A stretch of 64,000 nucleotides of DNA from JAGLOK01 sp963677605 (GCA_963677605.2 CAXXDX010000007.1:806001-870000); one strand, 5' to 3'; shown: positions 50,237 through 60,133, counted from the first letter of the stretch. The notes: generated from the sequence alone by a model not told the origin. Program-made: numbers and translations.

Positions 50237-53070
50237 TGATAAAAGACATTTTAAAAAATGAACATGTTAAAGAGATTTTTACTGAAGTAAATTCGTTTTG
50301 TTACAATTCATTAGATAATTATATTAAAGAAATAGAAAAAACCCCTAAGATTGTTTTTGAAAACATGGATAAGAAGGATGTACATGATGCAGTTTGGGGA
50401 ACTATTGGCGTATCAGGACACGAACTAATAATATTAGATAGTCCTTTAATGCAAAGAATGAGATTTATAAAAAATTTAGGTTTAGCATATTTGTTGTTTC
50501 CACAAGCAGATTATTCGAGATTTGCCCACACATTGGGAACTGTTTTTATATCTGACAGAATATCACGAAAAATGAATGAAGAATTAAATAATGATAAAAG
50601 TAAAGTTGAAGTGAAACTAAATGGCAGCTTTCCTATTACGTTTACAGCTATTATTCGACTGGCTGCCATTTTTCATGATGTAGGGCATATGTTTTGCAGT
50701 CATGCTTCTGAGAATTATTATGAAAGCGTTATGTTTACAAGGGCAAGTGAGATTAGAAAACTAAAAAATGCTTTTGTGAAAGGATGTAATACACCGAATA
50801 TTAAACTATCTGTAATACTTTCGATTTTGATTCTAAATTCTGATTCTGTAAAACAACTTTTTAAATTAACAGGTAATTGTTATTCAGATAAACTACCGAA
50901 GGAAGATAAACAAATTGAACAATTAATTGAATATATTTCTTGCTTTATACTTGGTATACCAAGAACAGTAGAAATGCTGCCATATTGCCAATCAATAAGC
51001 GGAGCTGTTGATGCGGATAGGCTAGATTACTTGATTCGAGATTCTTATTGTACAAACATCCCTATTGCTGTAGACATATTCAGAATAATACAAAAGATAA
51101 GGAAAATTGGTATTAAGGATAGTAATATAAATTTAAAGCTGTTTCAAAATTATACAAGAGGCAAGGAACTTAATGCACAAGGTTTAGCTTATTCAGGGCT
51201 TAACACGTTAGAACAACTAATGATGTCAAGAGCATTTATGTATGAAAATATTTATTATCATCAGAAAGTTGTTACAGCAGAACAAATGCTAAGAGATGCT
51301 ATTAAAATACTTGATTATAGTAATTGTGAGTTAATATCGAATTTCACTTACATTCTAGAAATAACAGACAATATGTTAATAAACAAACACTGTAAAAAAA
51401 TAATAGAAGGCTTATATGATGAAAAGGGAATTGACAAAGGTAAAGATAATGCTAGCTGGGAGTTATCTTATAAGCTTTTTATGGATTTAGACGAAAGAAG
51501 ATTATTGAAAAGATGTTATATGCTATATGATTCAATATTGATGGATCATAGTGAAACTGGTGAAGATAAAGATTTTGAAGTAATGAAATTACAAAAAGAG
51601 TTTACAGGATTTTTGAATGACCATATTATTAATCCAAAAATTGATGATAAAGGCGTTGACAAGCAGGCTATTTTTTTAGGCAAATTAAAGGAAGAATATG
51701 ATAGAATGCTACAACTTTTAGAAATAGAAGATGATGTAAAACCAGAATTTGCTTTTATTAATCCAAGAGTAGTAAAAGAAGAAGATATTCAGTTATTCAT
51801 AGAACAATATCCGAAACCAAAGAAATATTCAGAGATATTCCAAGGGAATCATTGGAGAGATAGTAGAGGATCGAGAAAAAAAGTCTATTTTATCTGCTCC
51901 AAACCAAATCATAGATATTTAATGAACATTGCGATAGAAAAAATTTTGTATAAAGAATTTGATGAATGTTTGATTTTTGAGAATCAAATTTTTACATCGA
52001 GTGAAATGAAACATATAAATGCGACAAAAAAAAGGTTAATGAAATCAGATTACTTTTATAACGCGATAGATTTGATACCAGATGAAGTTTTTTGTGAAGA
52101 ATATTTAAATACTGTTCACGAATCCGATTTGGAAATTATTGGTGATAAAATTAAAGCGTATCAACATAATGGAAAAGACGATAGTTTAGTTAAATATCTA
52201 AAACAATTTTTAGTGTATAAACACTTTAAAAAGTTACCTAATGATAATTTCAAAAAACTTATTGAGGGACAAATAAAAATACTTAAAGATCTAAAGCTAT
52301 GTAAAGCAAAAGACATTATTGATGATTTTATTATGCCATCAATTAATGATATTGAAAGAGAATGTGGAAAAGAGTTAAAAGTATGTTATTTGGGAAATGC
52401 ACAAGATGGCGGAAGTCATATGAGCTATTATTTTAATGGAAAAGATGGTATATCAGTAAAAAAGATAGAAGAAGTTATTAAGGTTGAAAGTTACTCTGAA
52501 AAAGAACAAGCAATTGTATTAGTTGAGGATGCATTCTTTAGTGGTTCTCAAATGATATCTATGTTTCAGACTTTGCTTGGTGTTCCTTTAGAGAAACGCA
52601 TGACTGACGAAATTCATACAGAAGCTTTAAATGAAGACTGTAGAAAGAAGCTTATTAACTCGGAAATACATTTAATTTTCGCTTTTGCGAATAAAGATAA
52701 GATTGCCTTTTTAGAGGACAATTTTAAGGAATTAGGATTTGAAAACATTTCTATTCACTACCGAGATTGTTTTAAGGATAAATATCTTTTGTTACCGCAT
52801 CAATCATTGGAAGAGGTAGAAATTGCAATTATTTCAATGAAAGAAATCGGCGGAATGGCACTTAGAAGCGCTAAGACAGTCGATGGCGAGTTGACTGAAA
52901 GATGGAATGATGAACGAATAAGTAATTCTTCTTTAGGATATAATGATTCACAGCAACTGATAGTTTTTGAATGGAATTGTCCTACTTACACAATGACAGC
53001 CCTTTGGCAAGAAGGGGAAGTTTGTGGAGGATATAATTGGAAGCCATTATTCAGACGTACTAGAAAATAA
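50236..53070 (+). CDS. HD-domain phosphohydrolase fused to a phosphoribosyltransferase-like domain
   Basis: A 944-residue cytoplasmic protein. The N-terminal half (about 60-420) is a SAMHD1/dGTPase-like HD domain: SRFAHTLG with H98, IFHDVGHMF with H147-D148, and VDADRLDYLIRDS near 260. Such HD enzymes remove triphosphate from dNTPs. The region about 440-600 is helical without a known family. The C-terminal part (about 700-900) resembles a phosphoribosyltransferase: IVLVEDAFFSGSQM near 760-773 fits the PRPP-loop pattern (acidic pair, then small residue-Gly-small residue), and YLGNAQDGGSHM lies before it. Combining dNTP removal with a PRPP-binding domain in an island with restriction genes suggests phage defence. 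The start overlaps the 138-residue gene. Confidence 0.85.
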   Translation: MIKDILKNEHVKEIFTEVNSFCYNSLDNYIKEIEKTPKIVFENMDKKDVHDAVWGTIGVSGHELIILDSPLMQRMRFIKNLGLAYLLFPQADYSRFAHTLGTVFISDRISRKMNEELNNDKSKVEVKLNGSFPITFTAIIRLAAIFHDVGHMFCSHASENYYESVMFTRASEIRKLKNAFVKGCNTPNIKLSVILSILILNSDSVKQLFKLTGNCYSDKLPKEDKQIEQLIEYISCFILGIPRTVEMLPYCQSISGAVDADRLDYLIRDSYCTNIPIAVDIFRIIQKIRKIGIKDSNINLKLFQNYTRGKELNAQGLAYSGLNTLEQLMMSRAFMYENIYYHQKVVTAEQMLRDAIKILDYSNCELISNFTYILEITDNMLINKHCKKIIEGLYDEKGIDKGKDNASWELSYKLFMDLDERRLLKRCYMLYDSILMDHSETGEDKDFEVMKLQKEFTGFLNDHIINPKIDDKGVDKQAIFLGKLKEEYDRMLQLLEIEDDVKPEFAFINPRVVKEEDIQLFIEQYPKPKKYSEIFQGNHWRDSRGSRKKVYFICSKPNHRYLMNIAIEKILYKEFDECLIFENQIFTSSEMKHINATKKRLMKSDYFYNAIDLIPDEVFCEEYLNTVHESDLEIIGDKIKAYQHNGKDDSLVKYLKQFLVYKHFKKLPNDNFKKLIEGQIKILKDLKLCKAKDIIDDFIMPSINDIERECGKELKVCYLGNAQDGGSHMSYYFNGKDGISVKKIEEVIKVESYSEKEQAIVLVEDAFFSGSQMISMFQTLLGVPLEKRMTDEIHTEALNEDCRKKLINSEIHLIFAFANKDKIAFLEDNFKELGFENISIHYRDCFKDKYLLLPHQSLEEVEIAIISMKEIGGMALRSAKTVDGELTERWNDERISNSSLGYNDSQQLIVFEWNCPTYTMTALWQEGEVCGGYNWKPLFRRTRK

Positions 53071-53121
53071 TATTTAGTTAAATTTTTTTCAATAATCATA
53101 CTTAACTTAACATAAGCATAG

Positions 53122-53150
53122 GGGGGTAGAAGAAAACTACCCCCTCTTTT
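53122..53150 (+). terminator. Intrinsic terminator of the HD-PRTase operon
   Basis: GGGGGTAG (53122-53129) pairs with CTACCCCC (53137-53144), followed by TCTTTT. 8-bp GC-rich stem. Confidence 0.88.
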
Positions 53151-53207
53151 ATATTTGACCTAGTCAATAATATACATCGGTGTGAGGATATCTGCTGGTT
53201 TATACTA

Positions 53208-53236
53208 TTGTGACACTCCGCTTTTCTTGTTATAAT
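53208..53236 (+). promoter_or_regulatory. Promoter of the type I restriction operon
   Basis: TTGTGA (53208-53213) and TATAAT (53231-53236) with a 17-bp spacer, 122 bases before hsdM. No clear operator is seen; the stretch 53071-53358 has only this and the terminator. Confidence 0.6.
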
Positions 53237-53358
53237 ATGGATTAATATACGGATTATACAAATAACACTTCTTATTAAACTAATCCTATTTTTGGTACAC
53301 ATCAAATGTTATATTTTATATATAGAAAATAAAGTATTGTTTTTATAGGGGAGAGATT

Positions 53359-54924
53359 ATGGCAAACAATAAAAAGGAACAAGAGCGCGCTGAACTACAT
53401 CGCACCATATGGAGCATGGCGAACGATTTGCGCGGAAGCGTGGACGGTTGGGATTTCAAGCAGTATGTGCTGGGTATGTTGTTTTATAGATACATATCTG
53501 AAAACCTTTCTTCTTATATTAATAGAGGAGAATGGGAAGCAGGATATAACGATTTTGATTATGCGAAACTTTCAGACGATGATGCAGAGCAAGCGCGTGA
53601 AGAATTAGTAAATACTAAAGGCTTTTTTATTTTGCCAAGCGAGCTTTTTGAGAATGTAAAAGTGAAAGCTGCTAGCGATGAAAATCTTAATGAAACGCTA
53701 GAAAAGATATTTAATAACATTGAAGCATCCGCACAAGGTGCTGAGAGTGAAGATGATTTTAAAGGTTTATTTGATGACCTTGATGTAAACAGCAACAAGC
53801 TGGGCAGCACGGTTGCTCGCAGAAATGACAAGCTTGTAAAGCTTATGAACGGCGTGAGCGATATGAAGCTTGGCGACTACAAGGATAATACCATAGACGC
53901 GTTTGGAGATGCTTATGAATTCCTGATGGGCATGTACGCATCAAACGCTGGAAAAAGCGGCGGTGAATATTATACTCCACAGGAAGTATCAGAGCTATTA
54001 ACACATATAACATTGGTTGGAAAGACAGAAGTAAACAAAGTATATGATCCTGCATGCGGTTCGGGTTCGTTGCTTCTGAAGTTCGCAAAAATATTAGGCA
54101 AAGAAAATGTAAGACAAGGCTTTTTCGGTCAGGAGATAAATCTAACTACTTACAACCTTTGCCGAATCAATATGTTCTTGCATGACATTGGTTATGATAA
54201 ATTTGATATAGGTCATGGCGATACGCTGACTGATCCTATTCATTGGGATGATGAACCTTTTGAGGCTATAGTTTCAAATCCTCCTTACTCTATAAAATGG
54301 GATGGCAAGAATAATCCTTTGCTTATAAATGATGACCGCTTTGCGCGTGCTGGTGTGCTTGCACCGCCATCTAAAGCTGACCTTGCATTTATCATGCACA
54401 GTCTTTCGTGGCTTGCCACAAATGGCACGGCGGCTATTGTCTGTTTCCCTGGGGTTATGTATCGCGGTGGAGCAGAGAAGAAGATACGCAAATATCTTAT
54501 AGATAATAACTATATTGATTGCGTTATTCAGCTTCCCAGCAATCTGTTTTTTGGGACAAGTATTGCGACATGCATTATGGTGCTTAAAAAATCCAAGAGC
54601 GAAAACAGCACACTGTTTATTGATGCATCAAAAGAATGTCTTAAGGTAACTAACAATAACAAGCTTGAAGATAAGAATATTGATAATATATTGAAAGCCT
54701 ACACGGAGCGAGAAGACAAAGACCACTTTGTGAAGCTTGTGAAAAATGAGGATATAGCCGAAGAGGATTACAATCTTTCCGTTTCCACTTATGTTGAGCA
54801 GGAAGATACCAGAGAGGTTATTGATATAAAAGAGCTTAATGCTGAGATAGAAAAAATCGTAGCTCGCGAGGATGTGCTACGTGAAGAGATAGAAAAGATT
54901 ATTGCTGAGATTGAGGAGAGTTAG
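53359..54924 (+). CDS. hsdM: Type I restriction-modification methyltransferase subunit
   Basis: The 521-residue protein has the N-terminal helical HsdM domain (about 10-150) and the N6-adenine methyltransferase core. DPACGSGSLLLKF near 231-243 is the SAM-binding motif I, and NPPYS near 308 the catalytic motif IV. It methylates the specific site and is the scaffold for HsdS and HsdR. Its base composition is closer to the chromosome than that of the HD gene. The ribosome site GGGGAGAG precedes the start. First gene of a coupled operon hsdM - DUF4145 - hsdS - hsdR. Confidence 0.96.
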   Translation: MANNKKEQERAELHRTIWSMANDLRGSVDGWDFKQYVLGMLFYRYISENLSSYINRGEWEAGYNDFDYAKLSDDDAEQAREELVNTKGFFILPSELFENVKVKAASDENLNETLEKIFNNIEASAQGAESEDDFKGLFDDLDVNSNKLGSTVARRNDKLVKLMNGVSDMKLGDYKDNTIDAFGDAYEFLMGMYASNAGKSGGEYYTPQEVSELLTHITLVGKTEVNKVYDPACGSGSLLLKFAKILGKENVRQGFFGQEINLTTYNLCRINMFLHDIGYDKFDIGHGDTLTDPIHWDDEPFEAIVSNPPYSIKWDGKNNPLLINDDRFARAGVLAPPSKADLAFIMHSLSWLATNGTAAIVCFPGVMYRGGAEKKIRKYLIDNNYIDCVIQLPSNLFFGTSIATCIMVLKKSKSENSTLFIDASKECLKVTNNNKLEDKNIDNILKAYTEREDKDHFVKLVKNEDIAEEDYNLSVSTYVEQEDTREVIDIKELNAEIEKIVAREDVLREEIEKIIAEIEES

Positions 54925-54926
54925 TA

Positions 54927-55712
54927 ATGCGATTATCTGATGTGTTGTCCAAAACACCTAGTTTAGAATTTAAGCAAATAGAAGGTTTTTTAGGAGAGAG
55001 AAAACTATCAATTGGAATGCAAAGAAGAGTTCAAGTAGGTAGAGTTGCATTAAACTTTTATTGCAAAAACTGCGATGATACTCGTACTTTTTCAACTAAT
55101 GAAAATATTTATTGTATAGGTGTGAATGAACATCTAGTGAGTATAGATTGTGTGTTGAATTGTCATTGTGGAGCTTCTGTTCAAATTTGGTTTTTGGTAG
55201 ATTGTAATGGTGATATATATGAGAGATTCCCTGAAGTTCGTATTTTAAAAAGGAGTGAGAAATTATCAAATGATGTTTTAATAGATAAAGAAAAGTATGG
55301 GGATTTATCAGAACTTTTAGAAAAGGCTCAACGCGCACATCGAGATAGACTTGGTGCAGGAGCAATGGTATATTTGCGGAAGATATTTGAGTTAATTACT
55401 AGAAAAACAGCAGAAGCAGAGGGTATTCCATGTGTTAATTCTAAGGGTAAACCTATACCTTTCAGAAATTTATTGGAAGCCGTAGATGGTCAATGCTCAA
55501 TTATTCCCAGAGAATTTTCAGCAAATGGGTATAGGTTATTTGGTGAATTAAGTGAAATAGTTCATGGGGATTATAATGAGGATTTAGCTCTTCAAAAATT
55601 TGATTCTCTACAAAGACTTACAATAGGGATTTTGGATAACGTAAAGAATAACAATGAATTGATGGATGCTATAGGTTCTCTTGATTGGAATGAAGAGGAG
55701 AGTGTATCATGA
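54927..55712 (+). CDS. DUF4145 protein inside the type I restriction operon
   Basis: The 261-residue protein starts 2 bases after hsdM and its stop overlaps the hsdS start (ATGA), so it is translationally coupled to both. It has a putative zinc site in the N-terminal half (FYCKNCDD near 34, NCHCGAS near 78) and a DUF4145-like helical C-terminal domain (YLRKIFELITRKTAEAEG, GELSEIVHG). DUF4145 is frequent beside restriction and defence genes and is of unknown function. It may modulate restriction or substrate choice (inference). AT content is higher than in hsdM. Confidence 0.8.
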   Translation: MRLSDVLSKTPSLEFKQIEGFLGERKLSIGMQRRVQVGRVALNFYCKNCDDTRTFSTNENIYCIGVNEHLVSIDCVLNCHCGASVQIWFLVDCNGDIYERFPEVRILKRSEKLSNDVLIDKEKYGDLSELLEKAQRAHRDRLGAGAMVYLRKIFELITRKTAEAEGIPCVNSKGKPIPFRNLLEAVDGQCSIIPREFSANGYRLFGELSEIVHGDYNEDLALQKFDSLQRLTIGILDNVKNNNELMDAIGSLDWNEEESVS

Positions 55713-56860
55713 CTAAACTCAATAAACTAATTAAAGAGCTTTGCCCTGATGGAGTATCCTATAAGAAGATGAAAGATATTCTTACTATTAAGAATGGTAA
55801 GGATTACAAAGAATATTCCTTTGGAGACATTCCCGTTTATGGTTCGGGGGGGATAATGACATACATTGATACGTATGTCTATGATAAACATTCTGTGCTA
55901 ATTCCGCGAAAAGGATCTATCGATAAGCTGTATTATGTAGATGATCCTTTTTGGACTGTCGATACAATTTTTTATACGATTATTAACGAAGATTTAATTA
56001 TCCCTAGATTTTTATATCACTATTTGTTAACTGTTCGCCTTGAAAGATTAAATACAGCAGGTGGTGTGCCTAGTTTGACACAATCTGTTCTTAATAAAGT
56101 TGTGATCCCCGTCCCCCCACTCCCTGTCCAAGAAGAAATTGTCCGAATACTCGACAATTTCACAGAGCTTACAGCAGAGCTTACAGCAGAGCTTACAGCA
56201 GAGCTTACAGCTCGCAAGAAGCAGTATGAATATTATACTGAAGCTCTAATTAGAGATGATGTTGAATGGAAGAAAATTGGTGATGTAGCTAAATGTTATG
56301 CGGGAGCGACACCGAAAACTACAAATAAACAATATTGGGAAAATGGTTCTATTCCTTGGATGAGTTCGGGAGAAGTAAATCTTCATCAAGTGTTTGATAC
56401 AGAAAAAAAGATTACACAGTTAGGGTATAATGAATGTAGCACAAAAATGGTTCCCGAAAATACAGTAGTTATGGCACTAGCGGGACAAGGAAAAACTCGT
56501 GGAACAGTAGCTATTACGAGAATCCCCTTATGTACAAACCAATCGCTTTGTTCAATTATTCCTGATGAAAGTGTTAACAACGATTACTTATATTATTTTC
56601 TAAAAACACAATATGATAAATTAAGAAGAATATCTTCGGGAGATGGTACACGGGGAGGATTGAACTTGAAAATGATTAGGAATTACTTAATTCCTGTTCC
56701 TCCAATGGAAGAGCAAGAACGTATTGTTTCTATTCTTGGTCGATTCAATACTATAGTTAATGACATATCCCAAGGCTTACCTGCTGAAATAGAAGCACGC
56801 CATAAGCAATATGAATATTACAGAGATAAACTACTAACTTTCAAGGAGAAAGTATCATGA
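55709..56860 (+). CDS. hsdS: Type I restriction specificity subunit
   Basis: The 383-residue protein has two target-recognition domains separated by helices, the standard HsdS layout. First TRD about 10-145, second about 190-340, each followed by a conserved helix (PLPVQEEIVRILDNF; PMEEQERIVSILGRF). The central helix carries four tandem ELTA repeats (56165-56212) before ARKKQYEYY. In EcoR124-type enzymes the number of TAEL repeats sets the spacing of the two half sites. Overlaps its neighbours on both ends (ATGA). Confidence 0.95.
   Translation: MTKLNKLIKELCPDGVSYKKMKDILTIKNGKDYKEYSFGDIPVYGSGGIMTYIDTYVYDKHSVLIPRKGSIDKLYYVDDPFWTVDTIFYTIINEDLIIPRFLYHYLLTVRLERLNTAGGVPSLTQSVLNKVVIPVPPLPVQEEIVRILDNFTELTAELTAELTAELTARKKQYEYYTEALIRDDVEWKKIGDVAKCYAGATPKTTNKQYWENGSIPWMSSGEVNLHQVFDTEKKITQLGYNECSTKMVPENTVVMALAGQGKTRGTVAITRIPLCTNQSLCSIIPDESVNNDYLYYFLKTQYDKLRRISSGDGTRGGLNLKMIRNYLIPVPPMEEQERIVSILGRFNTIVNDISQGLPAEIEARHKQYEYYRDKLLTFKEKVS
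56165..56212 (+). repeat. 12-bp tandem repeat x4 in hsdS (ELTA)
   Basis: GAGCTTACAGCA repeated at 56165, 56177, 56189 and 56201; the last unit ends in T instead of A. Each unit codes ELTA. Perfect short repeats allow gain or loss of units by slippage without breaking the frame. Confidence 0.92.
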
Positions 56861-59800
56861 CAAGCTATAGTATTGTAGCTACCACAAATGAATCAACGGT
56901 TGTGGCAGAATATACCCCTGAAGGAAAGCGAAGCAAAGACTATCAGAGTGAAGCAGCTTTGGAAAAAGCTTTTATAAAGCAGCTTGAAGGTCAGGGCTAT
57001 GAATATATTAATGTAACAAGTGATAAGGAGCTTATCGCAAACCTTAAAACTCAGCTTGAAAAGCTAAATGATTATATTTTTTCGGATAACGAGTGGAAAA
57101 GGTTTTTTGGAAATAATATAGCAAGCACAAATGAGGGGATTGCGGAGAAAACTCGAAAGATTCAGGAAGATTTTGTTCAGCTTCTAAAGCGTGATGATGG
57201 CACTACTAAGAACATTAAACTTATTGATAAAAAGAATATCCATAATAATAGACTGCAAGTGCTGAATCAGTTTGAAGAAGAAGGTGGTGCGCATTCAACA
57301 CGCTATGATGTGACTGTACTGGTTAATGGCTTTCCGCTTGTACATGTTGAGCTTAAGCGGCGAGGTGTAGCACTTAAAGAAGCATTCAACCAGATAAACC
57401 GCTATCAACGTGATAGCTTCTGGGCTTCTTCTGGGTTGTTTGAATATGTGCAGATATTTGTTATTTCAAATGGTACACATACAAAGTATTATTCAAACAC
57501 TACCCGCGAATTACATATAAAAGAAGCTGGAGATAGCAGAAGGCAAAAAAGCAAGAAGACAAGCAATAGCTATGAATTTACAAGCTACTGGGCGGATGCA
57601 GAAAATAAAGTGATATTAGACCTTGTAGATTTCACAAAGACTTTCTTTGCAAAGCATTCACTGCTCAATATACTTACTCACTATTGTGTGTTTACTTCGG
57701 AAGATTTATTGCTTGTAATGCGTCCGTATCAGATAGCTGCAACAGAAAAGATAATAAATAAGATTAATATTTCATCCAACTATAAAAAAGAAGGCACAAT
57801 AGATGCTGGGGGATATATCTGGCATACTACAGGTTCGGGTAAGACATTAACCAGCTTTAAAACTGCGCAGCTTGCTACAAATCTAGATTATATAGATAAA
57901 GTGCTTTTTGTGGTGGATAGAAAAGACTTAGACTATCAGACCATGCGCGAATATGATCGATTCCAAAAAGGAGCGGCAAATAGTAATACATCAACTAGGA
58001 TATTAAAAAAACAGCTTGAAGATGATGATGCGAAAATTATTATAACCACAATCCAGAAACTTGATATATTCATAAGCAAGAATAACAAGCATGATGTTTA
58101 CGGGAAGCATATTGTAATTATATTCGATGAATGCCATCGCTCACAATTTGGCGACATGCATAAGAGAATTACAAAACACTTTAAAAAGTACCACCTTTTC
58201 GGTTTTACAGGTACACCGATTTTTGCAAAGAATTCATCAAGCGGAGGAAATCCACAGCTTAAAACTACTGCACAGGCTTTTGGTGGTGAACCAGATAAGA
58301 ATGGCAATAATGTATTGGCACTTCATACATATACTATTGTGGACGCAATTAATGATGGAAATGTATTACCATTCCGTATTGATTTCATTGATACGATGCA
58401 TGAGCAAGAAATTATTCTTGATAAAAAAGTAAAAGCTATCGATGTAGAAAATGCAATGGCTGAACCAAAGAGAATCAGTAACATTGTTAAGTATATTATA
58501 GAACACTTTGATCAGAAAACTTATCGCAATCAAAGCAAATCACACTTTACTCATAAGGTAGTAACTAACGTAAAAGATGTAGCTAAATCAAAGCTCAATA
58601 AAACAGAGGAAGTTAAAGAGAATAAAAGAGTTAATGGATTTAACTCAATCTTTGCTGTTTCATCAATTCCTATGGCGATGAAATATTATGATGAGTTTAA
58701 AACCCAGCTTGAAGCACTAAACAGAGATTTGACAGTTGCAACGATATTTAGCTTTAGCCCAAATGAAGAAGATCCTGATGTACTGCCTGATGAGAGTTTT
58801 GAAGCAAGCAAACTAGATAAGACTTCTAGAGACTTCTTGGATGCAGCTATAGCTGATTATAATCAAGCTTTCAATGTTAATTATGATACATCATCAGATA
58901 AGTTCCAGAACTATTATAAAGATCTATCCATGCGAGTTAAAAATAGAGAGGTGGACTTGCTCATTGTAGTTAATATGTTCTTAACAGGTTTTGATGCCAC
59001 AACACTCAATACTCTTTGGGTGGATAAGAATCTGCGCCAGCATGGATTGATACAAGCATTTTCGCGCACAAATAGAATACTGAATTCAATCAAGACTTTC
59101 GGTAATATTGTGTGCTTCAGAAATCTTGAACAAGCAACCAATGATGCAATTTCGCTCTTCGGGGACAAAGAAGCAGCAGGTATTGTGCTGCTTAAAACTT
59201 ATGATGAATATTACAATGGATATGATGAAGATGGCGAGCATAAGAAAGGTTATACAGAGCTTATAGCAACCCTAGAAGCACAATTCCCTGTAGGGGAGCA
59301 GATTATAGGAGAGGAAGCTAAAAGACAGTTTGTAAAGCTTTATGGAGCTATCTTAAGGCTTAAGAATGTGCTTGTATCCTTTGACGAGTTTAAAGGTAAT
59401 GAAATATTATCTGACAGAGATGTACAGGATTATCAAGGAGATTATATTGATATATGCCAAGAGTTGATGAGTAAAAAAAGCGTGGATAAAGAAAACATCA
59501 ATGATGATCTTGTGTTTGAGATGGAGCTAATCAAACAGATAGAAGTTAACATAGATTACATTCTTATGCTGGTTGTGAAATATCATGAATCAAACTGCAA
59601 AAACAAAGATTTGCTTACATCAATTGATAAAGCTATCAGTTCAAGCTTAGAACTTCGCAGTAAGAAAGACCTTATTGATATGTTCATATCAAGAATCAGT
59701 GCATCAACTAAAGTTGAAGATGATTGGCATAAATTTGTTGTTGAACAAAAAGAAAAAGATTTAGATACAATTATTGATGATGAGAAATTGAAACCTGATG

Positions 59801-59982
59801 AAACACGCAAGTTTGTTGAAGGATCTTTCCGCGATGGAGCAATAAAAACGACTGGCACAGACATAGATAAAATACTTCCTCCTGTTTCACGCTTCTCTGG
59901 TGGCGGAGGTAGAGCTGAGAAGAAGCAAAATGTATTAGATAAACTGTTGGCTTTCTTTGAGAAGTATTTGGGGATTATATAA
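56857..59982 (+). CDS. hsdR: Type I restriction endonuclease/translocase subunit
   Basis: The 1,041-residue protein has an N-terminal PD-(D/E)xK nuclease domain with the active-site ELKRRG near 167-172, then SF2 translocase motifs: Walker A TTGSGKTLTS near 325, DEAD-type DECHRS near 424, and the TGTP motif near 448. Helicase motif VI is QAFSRTNRI near 735. The C-terminal helical region binds HsdM. It cuts DNA far from the unmethylated site after translocation. The start overlaps the hsdS stop. No break is seen, so the system should be complete. Confidence 0.96.
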   Translation: MTSYSIVATTNESTVVAEYTPEGKRSKDYQSEAALEKAFIKQLEGQGYEYINVTSDKELIANLKTQLEKLNDYIFSDNEWKRFFGNNIASTNEGIAEKTRKIQEDFVQLLKRDDGTTKNIKLIDKKNIHNNRLQVLNQFEEEGGAHSTRYDVTVLVNGFPLVHVELKRRGVALKEAFNQINRYQRDSFWASSGLFEYVQIFVISNGTHTKYYSNTTRELHIKEAGDSRRQKSKKTSNSYEFTSYWADAENKVILDLVDFTKTFFAKHSLLNILTHYCVFTSEDLLLVMRPYQIAATEKIINKINISSNYKKEGTIDAGGYIWHTTGSGKTLTSFKTAQLATNLDYIDKVLFVVDRKDLDYQTMREYDRFQKGAANSNTSTRILKKQLEDDDAKIIITTIQKLDIFISKNNKHDVYGKHIVIIFDECHRSQFGDMHKRITKHFKKYHLFGFTGTPIFAKNSSSGGNPQLKTTAQAFGGEPDKNGNNVLALHTYTIVDAINDGNVLPFRIDFIDTMHEQEIILDKKVKAIDVENAMAEPKRISNIVKYIIEHFDQKTYRNQSKSHFTHKVVTNVKDVAKSKLNKTEEVKENKRVNGFNSIFAVSSIPMAMKYYDEFKTQLEALNRDLTVATIFSFSPNEEDPDVLPDESFEASKLDKTSRDFLDAAIADYNQAFNVNYDTSSDKFQNYYKDLSMRVKNREVDLLIVVNMFLTGFDATTLNTLWVDKNLRQHGLIQAFSRTNRILNSIKTFGNIVCFRNLEQATNDAISLFGDKEAAGIVLLKTYDEYYNGYDEDGEHKKGYTELIATLEAQFPVGEQIIGEEAKRQFVKLYGAILRLKNVLVSFDEFKGNEILSDRDVQDYQGDYIDICQELMSKKSVDKENINDDLVFEMELIKQIEVNIDYILMLVVKYHESNCKNKDLLTSIDKAISSSLELRSKKDLIDMFISRISASTKVEDDWHKFVVEQKEKDLDTIIDDEKLKPDETRKFVEGSFRDGAIKTTGTDIDKILPPVSRFSGGGGRAEKKQNVLDKLLAFFEKYLGII

Positions 59983-60001
59983 ATTTCTAATAGGAGATAA
60001 T

Positions 60002-60106
60002 ATGGGTAAATCGATTTTGTATGGCAATGGTATGAATCAACTTATTTCGGAAAGTGTCTCGTGGCAAGGTACCATAGTTATTAAATTGACGTATATAAAA
60101 ATTTAA
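60002..60106 (+). pseudogene. SIR2-like N-terminal stub (probable remnant)
   Basis: A 34-codon frame with an AGGAG ribosome site. Its start, MGKSILYGNGMNQL then SESVSW, looks like the N-terminus of SIR2-family defence proteins (GNG-x-N, then S-x-SW). After residue 22 the similarity ends and a stop comes soon. It stands between hsdR and the PLD gene, so a SIR2-like defence gene was probably deleted here. Confidence 0.5.
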
Positions 60107-60133
60107 AATGTGGGAATATTGGAGGTTTATTAA

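Noticed and set aside
56165..56212. CRISPR-like repeat
   Set aside because: The 12-bp units are contiguous, in frame and code the known TAEL-type linker of HsdS.
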